Below, one piece after another: positions 46,788 through 57,923 of a stretch of DNA of 64,000 bases. A program made the position numbers and the translations under genes. The stretch is from Orbilia blumenaviensis (lineage: Eukaryota > Ascomycota > Orbiliomycetes > Orbiliales > Orbiliaceae): the NCBI GenBank assembly GCA_036872755.1, contig JAVHNS010000003.1, positions 3,162,001 to 3,226,000 on the forward strand, read 5' to 3'. The stretch's first letter is position 1; the number at the start of each line of letters is the position of its first letter. The notes beneath the pieces were generated by a model. It saw only the letters and a list, made by a program, of their open reading frames with translations, had not been told where the DNA came from and did not search any database.

Positions 46788-48185
46788 TCACGCATCTGAA
46801 CTCCCTTCGACCAAATCAATACGGAACGACAATTTCCCTTTGTGCTTCTTGCGTTGGTGGGTTTTCATGTTGCAATAAGCCTGCCCGCATGTATCTGCCC
46901 ACACCTTGCTATGACACTCCGGATACAAACACTCAGCAGAATACCTCTCTTCGGACTCGTGCTTTTGCTGCTGGTGCTTGCGAAGGGAGCTCGGGTTCGC
47001 AAAGTCAAAATTGCAGCCGCCTATAGAACATATAAACTCGCGTACACGGCCTCCAGGCAAATCAATGCGTGCGCGATAAGCTTTATACCGTCGCCCTCCT
47101 ACTCGCGACTTCGTTGTTTTAACAGCATTTCCAGAACTCTGAGCCCTGTTGACGTCTTTTGCCTGCATACTCGTAGATTTGGTTTCATCAGCAACCCCCT
47201 TTTCCACATTTCTAACTAACTGCGTATAAGGGAATGACAAACCTCTTGCTCTTGGAAGTTAGTTTCGCTATTTTCCGTCATTTCCAATTTAAGATCAAAT
47301 CGGTCAGAATCTTCGTGCATCAGAACACTGCCATCATTTATTTCCACGTATGGTGCCTGCATACTCGTGGATTCGGTTTCATCAACAACTTCCTTTTCCA
47401 CATTTCTAACTAACTGCGGATAAGGGAATGACAAACCTCTTGCTCTTGGACGTTAGTTTCGCTATTTCCCATTATTTCCAACTTAGGATCGAACTGATCA
47501 GAATCTTCGTGTATCAGAGCACCATAACCATCTATTTCACTGCCCATATATGGTGCCTGCATACTCGTAGATTCGGTTTCATCAGCAACCTCCTTTTCCA
47601 CATTTCTAACTGACTGCGCATGGAGGAATGACAAACCTCTTGCTCTTGGACGCTAGTTCCGCTACCCCCCGCCATTTCCGACCCAAGATTAAACTGGCCA
47701 GCACCTGCATGCATTGAAACATAGTGCTGGTCCATGCCCCCATACCCCCAGCCAACTTCTTCACCATTCGCATTGGCATCAGAGTATTGGAAGATTCCAT
47801 GTCCGCTGTAATTTCTTGTGGGTTGTGGAAATCTCAAACTTGAACCCAGTGAAGGCGCAGGTATGTTCCCGTCAATCGAAATCAAACTCATGGGGCTGCC
47901 GCAGTTTATGGCTTCACCGAACTGGCTAAAACCAGAGTTTTGATGAGGGGGAAAACCAACTATCTCGGCAGGTATTAAGCTAGGGCTCTGGACATAATAC
48001 GACTCCGTGGAGCCTGCAGAGATAGATTCATAATTGCCAGATGCTAGCTCTGAACTGTTCGGTCGGTTGAGCGCATAGTCGCCATCTAACCTCCCACAGT
48101 TTATGACTTTGTAGTTTAATTTGTCATCTTGGTTTGGGATCTGGGTATCCCATTCAATGAAGTCTGGAGTTTGTTCCCGGGACAT
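46788..48185 (-). CDS. zinc-finger-like family protein with tandemly duplicated exon, four exons
   Basis: Model: exons 48185-47637, 47556-47437, 47356-47243 and 47162-46788, 385 residues. Three near-identical 80-nt introns (GTTTGT donor, GCTGAT branch, TATGCAG acceptor) are all phase 0. Exons 2 (120 nt) and 3 (114 nt) are copies of the end of exon 1 region, each finishing in QEQE, and add 40 and 38 residues (APYMGSEIDGYGALIHEDSD; APYVEINDGSVLMHEDSDRF). The total length equals that of the paralogues at 33395 and 39259. A basic segment (GGRRYKAYRARIDL) precedes finger 1 (ICSIGGCNFDFAN, then RKHQQQKH) and finger 2 (ECLYPECHSKVWAD, then NMKTHQRKKH). The final R-C of the family is missing; it ends VEGSSDA. 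Probable nuclear protein, role unknown. Confidence 0.78.
47163..47636 (-). repeat. tandem intron-exon duplication, units of 200 and 194 bp plus a third 80-bp intron copy
   Basis: GTTTGTCATTCC donors recur at 47636, 47436 and 47242, and TATGCAG acceptors end the introns at 47557, 47357 and 47163. Each intron is 80 nt. The exon parts differ by 6 nt (two codons), so the frame is kept. Copies are highly similar, implying a fairly recent event. Confidence 0.8.
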
Positions 48186-51100
48186 GATGGATATCTTTCT
48201 ACTGCCTGGCGCTTATACGAAACGCTGTTAGTATAAGATCATTTACCGGAATAACTCAAGAAGTTCTTCTCACTTACTAGACTAAAGGGTATTGGCTTTG
48301 CTTGAATAGTCTATCATGTACACATAGACCATCTGGCAATGAAGGATTTAAGTAAGAATTTCACAATCCGCTTTGCCACTAACCTTCCGCCTTTTAAGTT
48401 GCTATAATTTTGACCTAATTCATGCTTTACAACTTAGGTTTACTTCCTATACAAATACGAGACCTAAATCGTCTCCCCCTCCTCCTAATGTTTACGCAGC
48501 CTATTCCTAAACCTCACCCATCTTAAGAGTAGTATAGGGAAGACGCATCCGTTAGGATACCTAATGGGTGCGCGTAGGTTGGGCGACTTGGTTCCTAATG
48601 CATTGCATTTGTCCCGTGTGTATACGATCCATATGCGTAAACTATTCGCACTCCACAGACCCTTATTCTATTCCCACTCTCATCGATCCTAGTATCCGAG
48701 ACTCGGAATAATTATATTTTCCCTGGGCTCACTGCTGGTAACTTATAGACTACCTTTCGTTAGATCAAAAACCCCTGGTGTCAGTTCTGATGTTCCCAAT
48801 TGACTGTCCCGATCAGATTTCTTGCTCGACCGTATATACACAAGTCTTTTTCTAATTTTCTATCGTTATTCTGGAAGCGAGATAGTATCCAAAACGTTTC
48901 TAAAAAAAGAGAGCTAAAACGCGATTTAAGGAAAGAAAAATAGGGAATCTTACAGGTACAGGGTATCCTCTCAGGGATGCGATGATCTTTGCTCTGTAGA
49001 GCGCTACAAATAAGCCTCATGAACTCAGAATTCAATATAATTGGCTGTCAAACCCGTCGGCGGCTTCCCCAGACACATCTACACCTAGCGATAACTACCC
49101 GATTAGGACCTGACTAGGATTCTAAGTTTGAATCCCAACGCCATTTCTGAATCGCGGGCTCATCATCTGACATTTGATTGATGCTTCCATACCCACCATA
49201 TGCTTGTGTTACATCATACCCGCCCTTTATGCCTATTACTTGTTTCTTATTTTTACTTGATTTTAGGTTCGCTCCTAAGACATGCATTATCACATCCTGC
49301 AATTGCAAGTCGCGAGAATAATGGCTTCGTCACGTCAGCTGGACATAGAACAAGATGCCGTTGTCTGCTGTATCCTAAACCCATGCCGAAATTGTAAGCG
49401 GGCTGTCTATACACGCATTGTTTCGCTGATACTACAATTTTACCGTCCCGTCCTATTCCCAATTGAAGTACGGCTAGTAGTCAACTATTATGCAACCATG
49501 TGCAGATGCCATTGTTCGACCACTAGCTGCACATGTGATGCAGAAAATTTCTGGCCCTGCGTGTCGCGAATGCGAACTGCAGCGGTAGGTATATAGGTAC
49601 CAAAACTCTGTGTAGGTACGGTATGCCTGCACCCTGCCTTGTGAGCTACCGGTCGGATTATGTCTCCAGCGGGTTCATTCTCCTTTGCTCCTGTCAAAGG
49701 CAGACCAAAAAAGTGGTGTCTTGGCTGCACAACAGGTAACTGACGACAGGGTCCCACAACGAAATTTAGGCATACTAATTCCGAATCTTTCCGTGGGATG
49801 CCTCGTGACTCACAACCTCCGCATCCTAGGGAGTTGGGGCCATGGTTTTGAAAATTTTCGAGTTTCACGCTCTGTAACAACAATGGCGAGCAGAAAGGGC
49901 AGGGCCACTTCTACTTAGAATACTGAATATAGTATTTTCTATGTATACCAACCCACGTCCTTCATGTCAGTATTGTGTGTTCTCCGGAATATAAGGTGCC
50001 TTGGGGTGGTTCACATGGTAATTGGGCTGTACCTGGTTCCGGACTGGGAATGTGCATGAGATCTCCTTACCGATGCAAGTCTCTGCTCAACCCTGTACTG
50101 GGGCTCTCAGGCACTCTGTCGTTTAAGTTGGTTATCGAACCGATGTATTTCCTTAATCGGCCGCTTGCTGTGTAATCTAACTTTCTAGCAGCATCAATAC
50201 AGGCTCCAGGTTCTCTAGCGATTGGCCATCGGCGTCTTGTTGTCCCTGAGTCGTACTTCATGCGCATGTTTGTATTACAGGTTTAAGCCACCTCTAAACC
50301 TTATTAATATGCTAGGAACGCAAGTTCGCTGGTGCAGGGCTCGTGCGATCTGCCGGACCCTTACGATAATTAAGGCATTCGGAAGGCACAACCAACGCTT
50401 ACCTACATATCCCGACCACTGCTAAGGCGAGTCCACGGCTGACTGCTGCTGCTGCGGTGGAATATCGGGATAATTACGCCCAAATGAAAATGGTCCTGGG
50501 TCTATCGCGACATCGTATTCCTCGCTACTCGGAGGCCGTTGGCGCAGAGGGGGTTATGCATCTGGGTGGCATTATTCAAAGCCGTCCTGGGATATCTACC
50601 AAGTCGTTGTGATCCAGGGTTTCCGCTCGTATGCCGAAAATTGCCTCGACCAACCGAGCACCCCGCGGCACCTCCAGAAAGAGTGTGTTTTGTGGACCCG
50701 GTGAAGCCATCCAAGGGAACGAGATACCAGATATTTGACCAACTGTAATATGGATATCGATGGCGGTAGGCAGTTGAGACGGCTGATAATTAGGATTTTC
50801 ACCGCAGAATATGGTTCAGGAAACAGCTTATTGACTCGGGAGCGGACGTGGCTTTTGCAATGGCATGTTTTCTCTCTGCATCTCCTTTCCTTTCCCCACC
50901 CTTCGCTTTCTGACGAGGGGCCTTCTGAAGAGGGGAAAAACTCTGGGGGGCGGCGCGTTCGAATTCGCTTGTTTGAAACAGGTTTCAGGCACGAGACTGG
51001 TACCCTAATCGACCATATCAATCGAGTCCCGAACAACATGATCGGCCTGATAGTCGATTTTGTTATCCGATCAGGTATTGTTGAACAAGAAAACGAAGCG

Positions 51101-52606
51101 CGATGTCTTGAAGCTTCAACACATGCACCGTCTGCCGACTATAAACCCAATGAGATATCATTCAGTTCAAATTTACTCTATATGGGATTATTCAATTGCA
51201 CGCCATTAAGTTACACTCTGTAGCTCACCCTTTCCGCACGGCTGCATACAAAAGAGTCTTTGCACAGCGCGTTGACCCACCCGACCAGCTGGTACGGAAC
51301 ATGACAATGCAACCCGGTAGGCAATAGACGGATGTGCAGCATAGTGCATTGCCCCGGCTTGGCTTAGAGCCGGAGGTGACCAGCGGCAGCTTCCGCCTGG
51401 CTAGCTGATATTAGTATATTAGCCACGAATCGAAGGATAGCCTATCGTAGAGACCAAATGACTTTTTTTAGGGTTTTAGAGCTATGGTAAAACCTAAAGC
51501 CCCAGCATCCAAATGTATTGATGACCATCTGTCTTCCGAGAAACTATTTACGGCGAGCCAGGTTCCCCTGTATCAGTCTAGATTCGAATAAAACTCGGTA
51601 TCGGCCCATCCTGATGAGGTGGCAGACTTATGTGCATCATGATGGGATTTACTGCGAATTTAGGGTAGCATTAGGATGGGAACTAGGAGTCTTCTAGGCT
51701 TGGTTATGCAGCCAATCCCGACAACGGGCATGTCAAATACGGAGCTATAATCATGGCCTGGTGTGACTTCTTACTGCGGGGACTCAAACCGTCGATTTTC
51801 AAAGACACTCGATGGAAAAGTGGTTGTCTCGGCTGTCGCTGAATTCATGAAAGGCTTGTTTCAATTATTAATATTCGCTAAAAATCAAAGCTTTGAGGAG
51901 TGGGAAGAATCGCAAAGTGCAAGCTGATCATGCGTTGTCGTGAGTTTTCTTGTTGCGGCGTCAAACTACGATTCCTCGTAGGCACAAGACTTAAGGAAGA
52001 CCCTCAAACGTTTTTCCAGTAAGTCGAAACCGGCATTGGAGAATACTCGGATTGATTAGGCTCGATTCCGTACCATTGGCATTACGTTGGCGCTCGTGAC
52101 TTCTCCAAATGGACGATGTGGTACTTTCTAGTGTCTACACTGCATCTATGGAGAAGCTGGCTCGTTAGCCCGACCTACTAATATTCCTTAAACACGGATC
52201 AATTCCCTGTCGTTCAGTACCTTCGACGACGTCTATTAGGACTAATGGAGCGAACCGATTCATACAAATCCTAAAACCTGAACTCGATCTTTCTCTGTTG
52301 GATAAATCTTGGACATCAATGAATTAATGTAAAAGAGAGCACCCGACCCCTCTCGAACGCCTGCAGTTCTTCTTCCCACTATTTATTTTTGAATTCAAGG
52401 TGCTGGAAACCATACAGCGTCGAAAATTCCCTCTGGGCCCATAGACGTCTCTTGGGGCCATCGTACCATCTCCCTCTTCACCTGGTAAGTTACCCTACCC
52501 GAGTAGGCCCGCAGAGTCGGAAACATATTCTGGTATCGTCTTGCTAATTAACTCTATCGTGCGTTTAGTCTAGCCAGTTGATCTGTTCTATCGCAGCGCC
52601 ACCATC
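48186..52606. other. gene-poor stretch with a possible coding remnant
   Basis: Mostly featureless. Around 50420-51223 several frames are open at once. The plus strand gives a 157-codon ORF from ATG 50750 (MDIDGGRQLRRLIIRIFTAE), preceded by two open frames without ATG (for example VEYRDNYAQMKMVLGLSRHR). The minus strand also reads as Gly/Gln-rich sequence ending PDIPPQQQQSAVDSP. Strand and frame cannot be decided, so no gene is called. Confidence 0.35.
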
Positions 52607-53374
52607 ATGGATGCAATATATTTTTGTGACATTTGTCAGGGTTCCCACCTTTGTCAAACGGGCTGCCCTCTGCAACAGTGGTACCAGGAAATGATCAGCC
52701 AAACGTCGCAGTATTTCAACCCACCGCTCATGAACCCCCCCGGGTATTCGCCAGGTCCTGTCAGCCAGCCCCCGCCTCCGCAGCTACAGCCCCCTAGCGT
52801 TGATGTTTACCATTATGCTGCCGCTGGTTTCCAGCCAGCTGCACCAGCGTTCGACGCGAACCCAAGCCCATATGCTGCAAGGGCACCTGCCCAACCGAAC
52901 CAGCCGCCGCCTCAAGACCAAAATAGTGTTGCCCCCCACCACACTGGTCTCTGGTACCCGGGGCCCAACCAACCCGTCAATGCCAATACCACAAAGCACC
53001 TAAATCCTGGGGATGAAGGACCAGACAGCAATAACAGCGGCATGCCTGTCCCTGATGGTGGCTGTCGCGCTGCACCCTCCAAGTCAGCAACCACGACGCC
53101 CAGAACCGCCCCTAGACCATATCGAGACTATCCAGCCCATCGCGGAGGCAGTGACCGTTCTTGGGAGGTGAGGGATCGTTATTGTGCATGGTGCATCTGT
53201 TGCGAGATGGTTATGTACGGTGTTACTCAGTCAAAAGCGAGGGACAATCTTTACCAAAAACATCAAAAGGGGGAGCACCCCGAATTGACGAATGAAGCCC
53301 CTAAAGACCGGTGCTGCATAAGCCTTTTGAAGGCCGGAGCAACGGAACACATATTTATACATATTCCCAAATAA
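52607..53374 (+). CDS. zinc-finger-like family protein, CxxC subtype, single exon
   Basis: Intronless ORF of 255 residues with strong start context (GCGCCACCATCATGGATGC). An additional Cys/His cluster is at the N-terminus: FCDICQGSHLCQTGC (C7, C10, H14, C16, C20), not seen in the other members. Residues 30-160 are Pro/Gln/Asn rich (QPPPPQLQPPSVD). The C-terminal family signature is RYCAWCICCEMVMYG, then SKARDNLYQKHQKGEHP, then KDRCCISLL: a CxxC-type start, the aromatic-Gly, D-N-L and H-Q-K-x-x-H-P. The canonical first C2H2 finger of the 33395/39259/46788 paralogues is absent. It is the only member on the plus strand. Function unknown; metal binding is inferred. Confidence 0.75.
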   Translation: MDAIYFCDICQGSHLCQTGCPLQQWYQEMISQTSQYFNPPLMNPPGYSPGPVSQPPPPQLQPPSVDVYHYAAAGFQPAAPAFDANPSPYAARAPAQPNQPPPQDQNSVAPHHTGLWYPGPNQPVNANTTKHLNPGDEGPDSNNSGMPVPDGGCRAAPSKSATTTPRTAPRPYRDYPAHRGGSDRSWEVRDRYCAWCICCEMVMYGVTQSKARDNLYQKHQKGEHPELTNEAPKDRCCISLLKAGATEHIFIHIPK

Positions 53375-54717
53375 AGTCATTTGCCACATTAATCCCCAAG
53401 CCAGCCTTTTCCTTTGTCAACCCCCCTCTCTCTATTATAATAGGTGCCGAAGCTAACTCCTTGTGAGCTCACTTTTTCATTTCTTTTTGGTTCTCACCAG
53501 AATTGCAAACTATGAGAGGTCATGACAAGGAAACATTACCAATATCTGTATGATATCATGCAAACGCTAGATTAGTATTCTGTATGGGTTATGCCTAGTG
53601 GATTGCAATAAAGATATAGGTCAACCTTAGCTAAGGAAAACAAAATTTTATTTCGTCACTCTTCATAAAAAGAAAGGAAGGAAAGAAAACCTCCAGTACA
53701 CAGCTTCATTCCTAGTCTCTTGGTGTGGATGCAGCAATCAGACAAACGAAATAATCAGAACCTTATTATAATATTTTATATTGTATGGCGCAAAACAGTT
53801 GCGAAGCTGGTCTCATTTGCAAACCGATTGGGTACTTAGCTGCCCACGGAAATAAAACCACCCGGAACCGGAAAGGGCCTTAAAAAGCGGCCCTGATGGT
53901 GCCAGAGAATTATTCTATTCAAGTAACTGCCAGTTGCCGCAAGAAACTTATCTTACAACCAGAGCTCTATACGCAATCGTATAGTCAAGCACATTTCAAT
54001 TTCGGGGCCGTTAAACTAGCAGAAACGACCGCGGGTTTTATTGTTTTCTTGGAATCTGTCCGATGCGCAATCCCAGCCGAGTCAGGATTAGGTGATGTTG
54101 AAACCGGTTGCGCAGTTGACAAAGCTTGCAAAAGACCCTGAAACTGCACCTTGTGCCCGTCCATAGAGCCTTCTAGGCCATGATTCTTCCTAAAGCGGAT
54201 TTACAGGGTATGCTGGTCGAAACTGGGAGAGGGGAATTTGGAAGGAATCAATGACATCTGCAAATCTGCGAAATCCTGGATATGATGATGTACGTGCAGA
54301 GGACCATTAATTTCACTGCATGTACACATAGATTGCATTTCTAAGAGTACCGATATGGCTCTTTCCAACAGAAACGAGTCAGTTGCACTAAAGTCCAGTA
54401 AGTTCCGACTCTGCTATAGCTGGGACACTTTTTTGTCGGCCGGTAGGCCCGTGGATTATTCGCCGGGACACTGAAATTCTGGTGCCTCCGTATTCCTGTT
54501 TCCTTCCGATGCACCCAACTTGTGAACAGCGAAAACCCGGATTGCAAGTTTTTGCCCGTGGCCTTAATCCGATTAGGCCCGAAAAACTGCTATAAGTAAA
54601 GTCAAGTTACACGAGTCTCGATTGATAAGTGCGCGTGGGATCACTCATCATTCGCTTGACGGTTTGCGATGGCACGTTCTTATCAGCGTGCCACCGTTGA
54701 TTGCTCAATTTAATTTG

Positions 54718-54795
54718 GAGGCGACGGGGTGACACCAACGCAAACAAAAAACCGAGCATTTGCTAAAAAAAATTTCGCCCAAAATTTGTATTCTT

Positions 54796-54828
<33 letters not shown>

Positions 54829-54843
54829 CACCTACGTGACCAG
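54718..54843. mobile_element. decayed second copy of the 110-bp MITE-like element
   Basis: It aligns over most of its length with 37516-37625: GACGGGGTGACACCAACGC against the left end, then AAACAAAAAACCGAGCATTT, TTGCTAA, and CCCAAAATTTGTATTCTTG against CCCAAAATTTATATTCTTG. The T-tract of the other copy is expanded here to 32 T (54797-54828). The terminal repeats are degenerate (right end inverted: CTGGTCACGTAGGTGA) and no clear target duplication is left. Confidence 0.55.
54797..54828. repeat. poly-T tract (32 T)
   Basis: Homopolymer of 32 T inside the decayed MITE copy; the homologous tract at 37601-37609 has a far shorter run. Confidence 0.85.
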
Positions 54844-56900
54844 ATGGTAGGCGCTAGCTTATCGTGGCTACAGGCCTGGCTAAATGTGCGCATACGTGAG
54901 TACTTGATCCATACATGTATAGGTAGGTATACGTGTTGAGATCAGTTTGGAGTAGTCTCATAGTATGATAAATGTCCACTTTTTTGACGCCAGATTGTGA
55001 CGGGTTATATAATGCATTTTAGATATTTTAACCAAACCCATCCGCAGCTTTGATGATATAAGTGGAAGTATAGTCCGGCGAGTGGGTGTTGATAATTTAA
55101 ATTATAAATACTTAAGTACTTGATCAACCGGATCTTGTTCGGCGGTATTTCTCGGCTGGTTGATGCCTCAATTCATGAGGAGCCCTAGTTACGAGGCTGG
55201 GATGCTCTGTGCTCTGGAATAAGAAGTTTCATTGCTGGAGCCAGGGGCGGGTTCGATCTTACCGAGCGGGATGCAACTAAACCCTCCCAGTACCATGGAT
55301 CAAGTCCTTCCCTCACAAGGCTTATAGTGCGGCCGTTTTCTAGCAAGTTCCCCGAATAGGACAGCTGAAGCTTGCATGAATTTCTTTGCTCTGGGCTTAA
55401 CGACGTTCGTTGATATCCATTGTATTTGCGTACAAAAAAAATGTTAACGTGGCGAGATGAGATCGCGGTCTGTGATGTCCGACTACCATTGTGTAGGGAT
55501 GTGTTGAAATGGAGAGTTTCAGCATATAATGATGTTGAAGGAAGGTCAACTACGTTACACACTCCAGCCAAACGCTAGCACCTTAGCAACTTGGTTGATC
55601 GGACGATCTAGAACATATTCCGCAAATTCCCACACTTTCTATGGGAGCTTCTTTCTACTTGCAGGGTCTGGTAACGCTATTACTGTCTGCGCTTCTTTAA
55701 TAGGTCACTATACGAAGTACCGCCATGACGTAGTAGTGGTGACCGGAAATACCTTAGTGCAGCATGTGAAGTGGGCCTCCAATTCAATGATGTGGGATGA
55801 ATGACGCGTAAGTACAAGGCTAATGAATAAAGTTTCTCCAAGGTTTTACTCTACGAATCACTATATATCTCGGGGCCACGCTACTGCGACCCCTGGGATA
55901 CCCAGAATGGTTAAGTCCTATACTTCGACCCTGGCCCACATGTCTGTACCCTGGTTGTGGGAGTACTGAATTTCAAGACCAAGGCCTCAAATATCAGAAA
56001 CATAGTTAAACTTATTATCAGGTCTATTTGTTCGGCAGCAGACGAAAATTCGCCATATATTTCGAAGTCGAGGCCGAATATAGCTATATATACTTCGCTC
56101 TAAACGCGTAACTCTAAATGACTCCTAGCTACCGTAGGTGGTTTGGGTCCTTTTCTGGGACTACTTCCGAACACTAAAAGAAAGCAAGCCGTTTTATTTT
56201 TGAAACATTCAACAACTACTAATATGTAATGAATTCTTTCAAGTAATTTATAATTTTCAGATTTACCAAATTATATAAAACAATTCAATAAAATCTCTAA
56301 AGTTATAAAACAATTTATAAGTTGAGTTTTCGAATCTATAGTCCATATAGTTTAAACTTACAGACCTATCAAACCACTCCAAACCGCTTTATCCCCTCGC
56401 TAAACAGGTTTGTTCAAATCAAGTTGGAGGCTTCTCAAGCCGGAAAGTGGAAAAGTCGCCCCGTTAACGTAAATGTTACTACCGCGGAAAACCTTATGGC
56501 ATATTTAAATCTAAAGTACATCTCCCATCAGAACATCTTAAGAAAATATCGGTCGGACGTAAGCTCCGGATGCCGACGACGTTGCAGTCATCGATAACAC
56601 TAAAAGCTGGGAAAGGCTGGAGCTTCGAGTCCAGTTCGTCAATGTGTTGCAAACCCTGACCAGAAGGTAGCATAAAAGAAATGAGCTCGAGTTCGGAGAA
56701 TACAAAATTTTGACTAGAGTAATTCAAACAAAGCATATGGGTAGTTAAGTAGGTAAAACTTTGGAAATAGTAACTGTAATAATAACTTAATCAGCTGATT
56801 GATGCCTGTCAGAGCAACAAAGATAAGCTTTACCACTAACCATGCGAGTTAAAACAGTCTAGGCGTGAACTTACAGCTGTGGCGGTGGGAAGGGCTGTAG

Positions 56901-57923
56901 TTATCTATAGGAAGCCTTATTGTGCTGGGATACAGCACAACGATCCTCCACGGATTTTTCTTTCCACCACTGAGGATGGAATTTCTTTTGGTGGCTTTGC
57001 AGAAGATTGTCGCTCGCTTTTTTCTTCGTAGTCCCCCACATGACGTTCTCGCAGCCAGGGAAGAGACATTTGGCGCAGAAGTCAACATCGAGATCTGACT
57101 GCGGGCCCGCACTAACCCAGGGTCTTGCGTGCTGCGAGTAGCGGCCTTCTGACTCCCTGTCGCCTGTTCGTCCTGTATTCGGTCGCTTGCGCGTACGTGG
57201 GTAATTTCTGCGTGACCGTAGAGTGGTGGCGGGCGCAACATTTGGGGTGAGGAGCAAACCCCCGTTTGCATAAGTGGTTCCCTGATTTGGATCCGTTCCA
57301 ATCTGATGCTCGCCAATATAATTTATTTCTGAAACAGCCGGCTGGCTCAAAGATAGTTGGCTGTTATAATCGAAGCCCGCTCCAGACTCTAGAGCATCTT
57401 TGGTACTGTAATGATGCCCAGTGATAGACTCGCTAGGGAAAACAGTGCCCCTCGTATAGCTGTCATCAGAGAGCTGTGGCTGCTCGGGTTTCGTGTCAAA
57501 GATATGTAAACCCATATCTTCAATCCAAGCAGCTTGGTCAATGATACACTGTGACGGTGGTGTACTATTTGTAATCAAGGAGCCGTCACATCCCGCAATT
57601 GGCGACGGGAAATCCATGATACCGAAGTAATCGTTGTCCGGCCCGGCGCCATTAACTGGTGGATCTCTCCATCTTATCCCAGTCTCCGGTGTTTGGGAAT
57701 GGGTAATAGTTCCATCGGCCTGGCTCAAAAAGGATGTAGTTGGCCCGTAGGTCCTTAGCTCAGCGGGTTTGATTTGGAAGTAGGAGTCGCTGCTAACTAA
57801 AAAATAGGGACTATCACAATCCAATGGAGAGCAACTATCTTCTCTGATTCCCATTTCTTCAAAAGGGCTCGGAGGCTGACTAGGGTTTGATATATCGGAG
57901 AAACTAGTATAAAAACCCCGCAT
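56901..57923 (-). CDS. zinc-finger-like family protein, CxxC subtype, single exon
   Basis: Intronless, 340 residues, ATG at 57923. Residues 1-220 are Ser/Pro/Asp/Gln rich and probably disordered (SNPSQPPSPFEEMG). A basic segment (LRSRRNYPRTRKRPNTGR) precedes the signature DFCAKCLFPGCENVMWG, then KASDNLLQSHQKKFHPQWW, then EDRCAVSQ. The C-A-K-C plus C pattern replaces the separate first finger of the two-finger paralogues, and the HQKKxHP motif is shared with the 52607 and 63090 members. No introns, in contrast to the two-finger subgroup. Likely nuclear; function not known. Confidence 0.78.
   Translation of the reverse strand: MRGFYTSFSDISNPSQPPSPFEEMGIREDSCSPLDCDSPYFLVSSDSYFQIKPAELRTYGPTTSFLSQADGTITHSQTPETGIRWRDPPVNGAGPDNDYFGIMDFPSPIAGCDGSLITNSTPPSQCIIDQAAWIEDMGLHIFDTKPEQPQLSDDSYTRGTVFPSESITGHHYSTKDALESGAGFDYNSQLSLSQPAVSEINYIGEHQIGTDPNQGTTYANGGLLLTPNVAPATTLRSRRNYPRTRKRPNTGRTGDRESEGRYSQHARPWVSAGPQSDLDVDFCAKCLFPGCENVMWGTTKKKASDNLLQSHQKKFHPQWWKEKSVEDRCAVSQHNKASYR

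Larger units (their letters stand above)
53375..56900. other. gene-poor stretch with decayed MITE copy
   Basis: Short frames only. A 128-codon minus frame (55571-55185) has no recognisable motif. It contains the element at 54718-54843 with its 32-T run. Confidence 0.5.

Noticed and set aside
47214..47242. apparent 23-nt mini-introns (GTTTGT...CGCAG) in the finger gene
   Set aside because: An 80-nt intron from the same donor to TATGCAG also keeps phase 0, has a branch site and matches intron sizes in paralogues, so the ultra-short reading is unnecessary.
55185..55571. 128-codon minus-strand ORF and a GGTTCGATC B-box-like word
   Set aside because: No recognisable domain, and no matching A box at tRNA-like spacing, so neither a gene nor a SINE could be supported.
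56849..57316. 155-codon minus-strand ORF in another frame
   Set aside because: Shadow of the finger-family gene 56901-57923.
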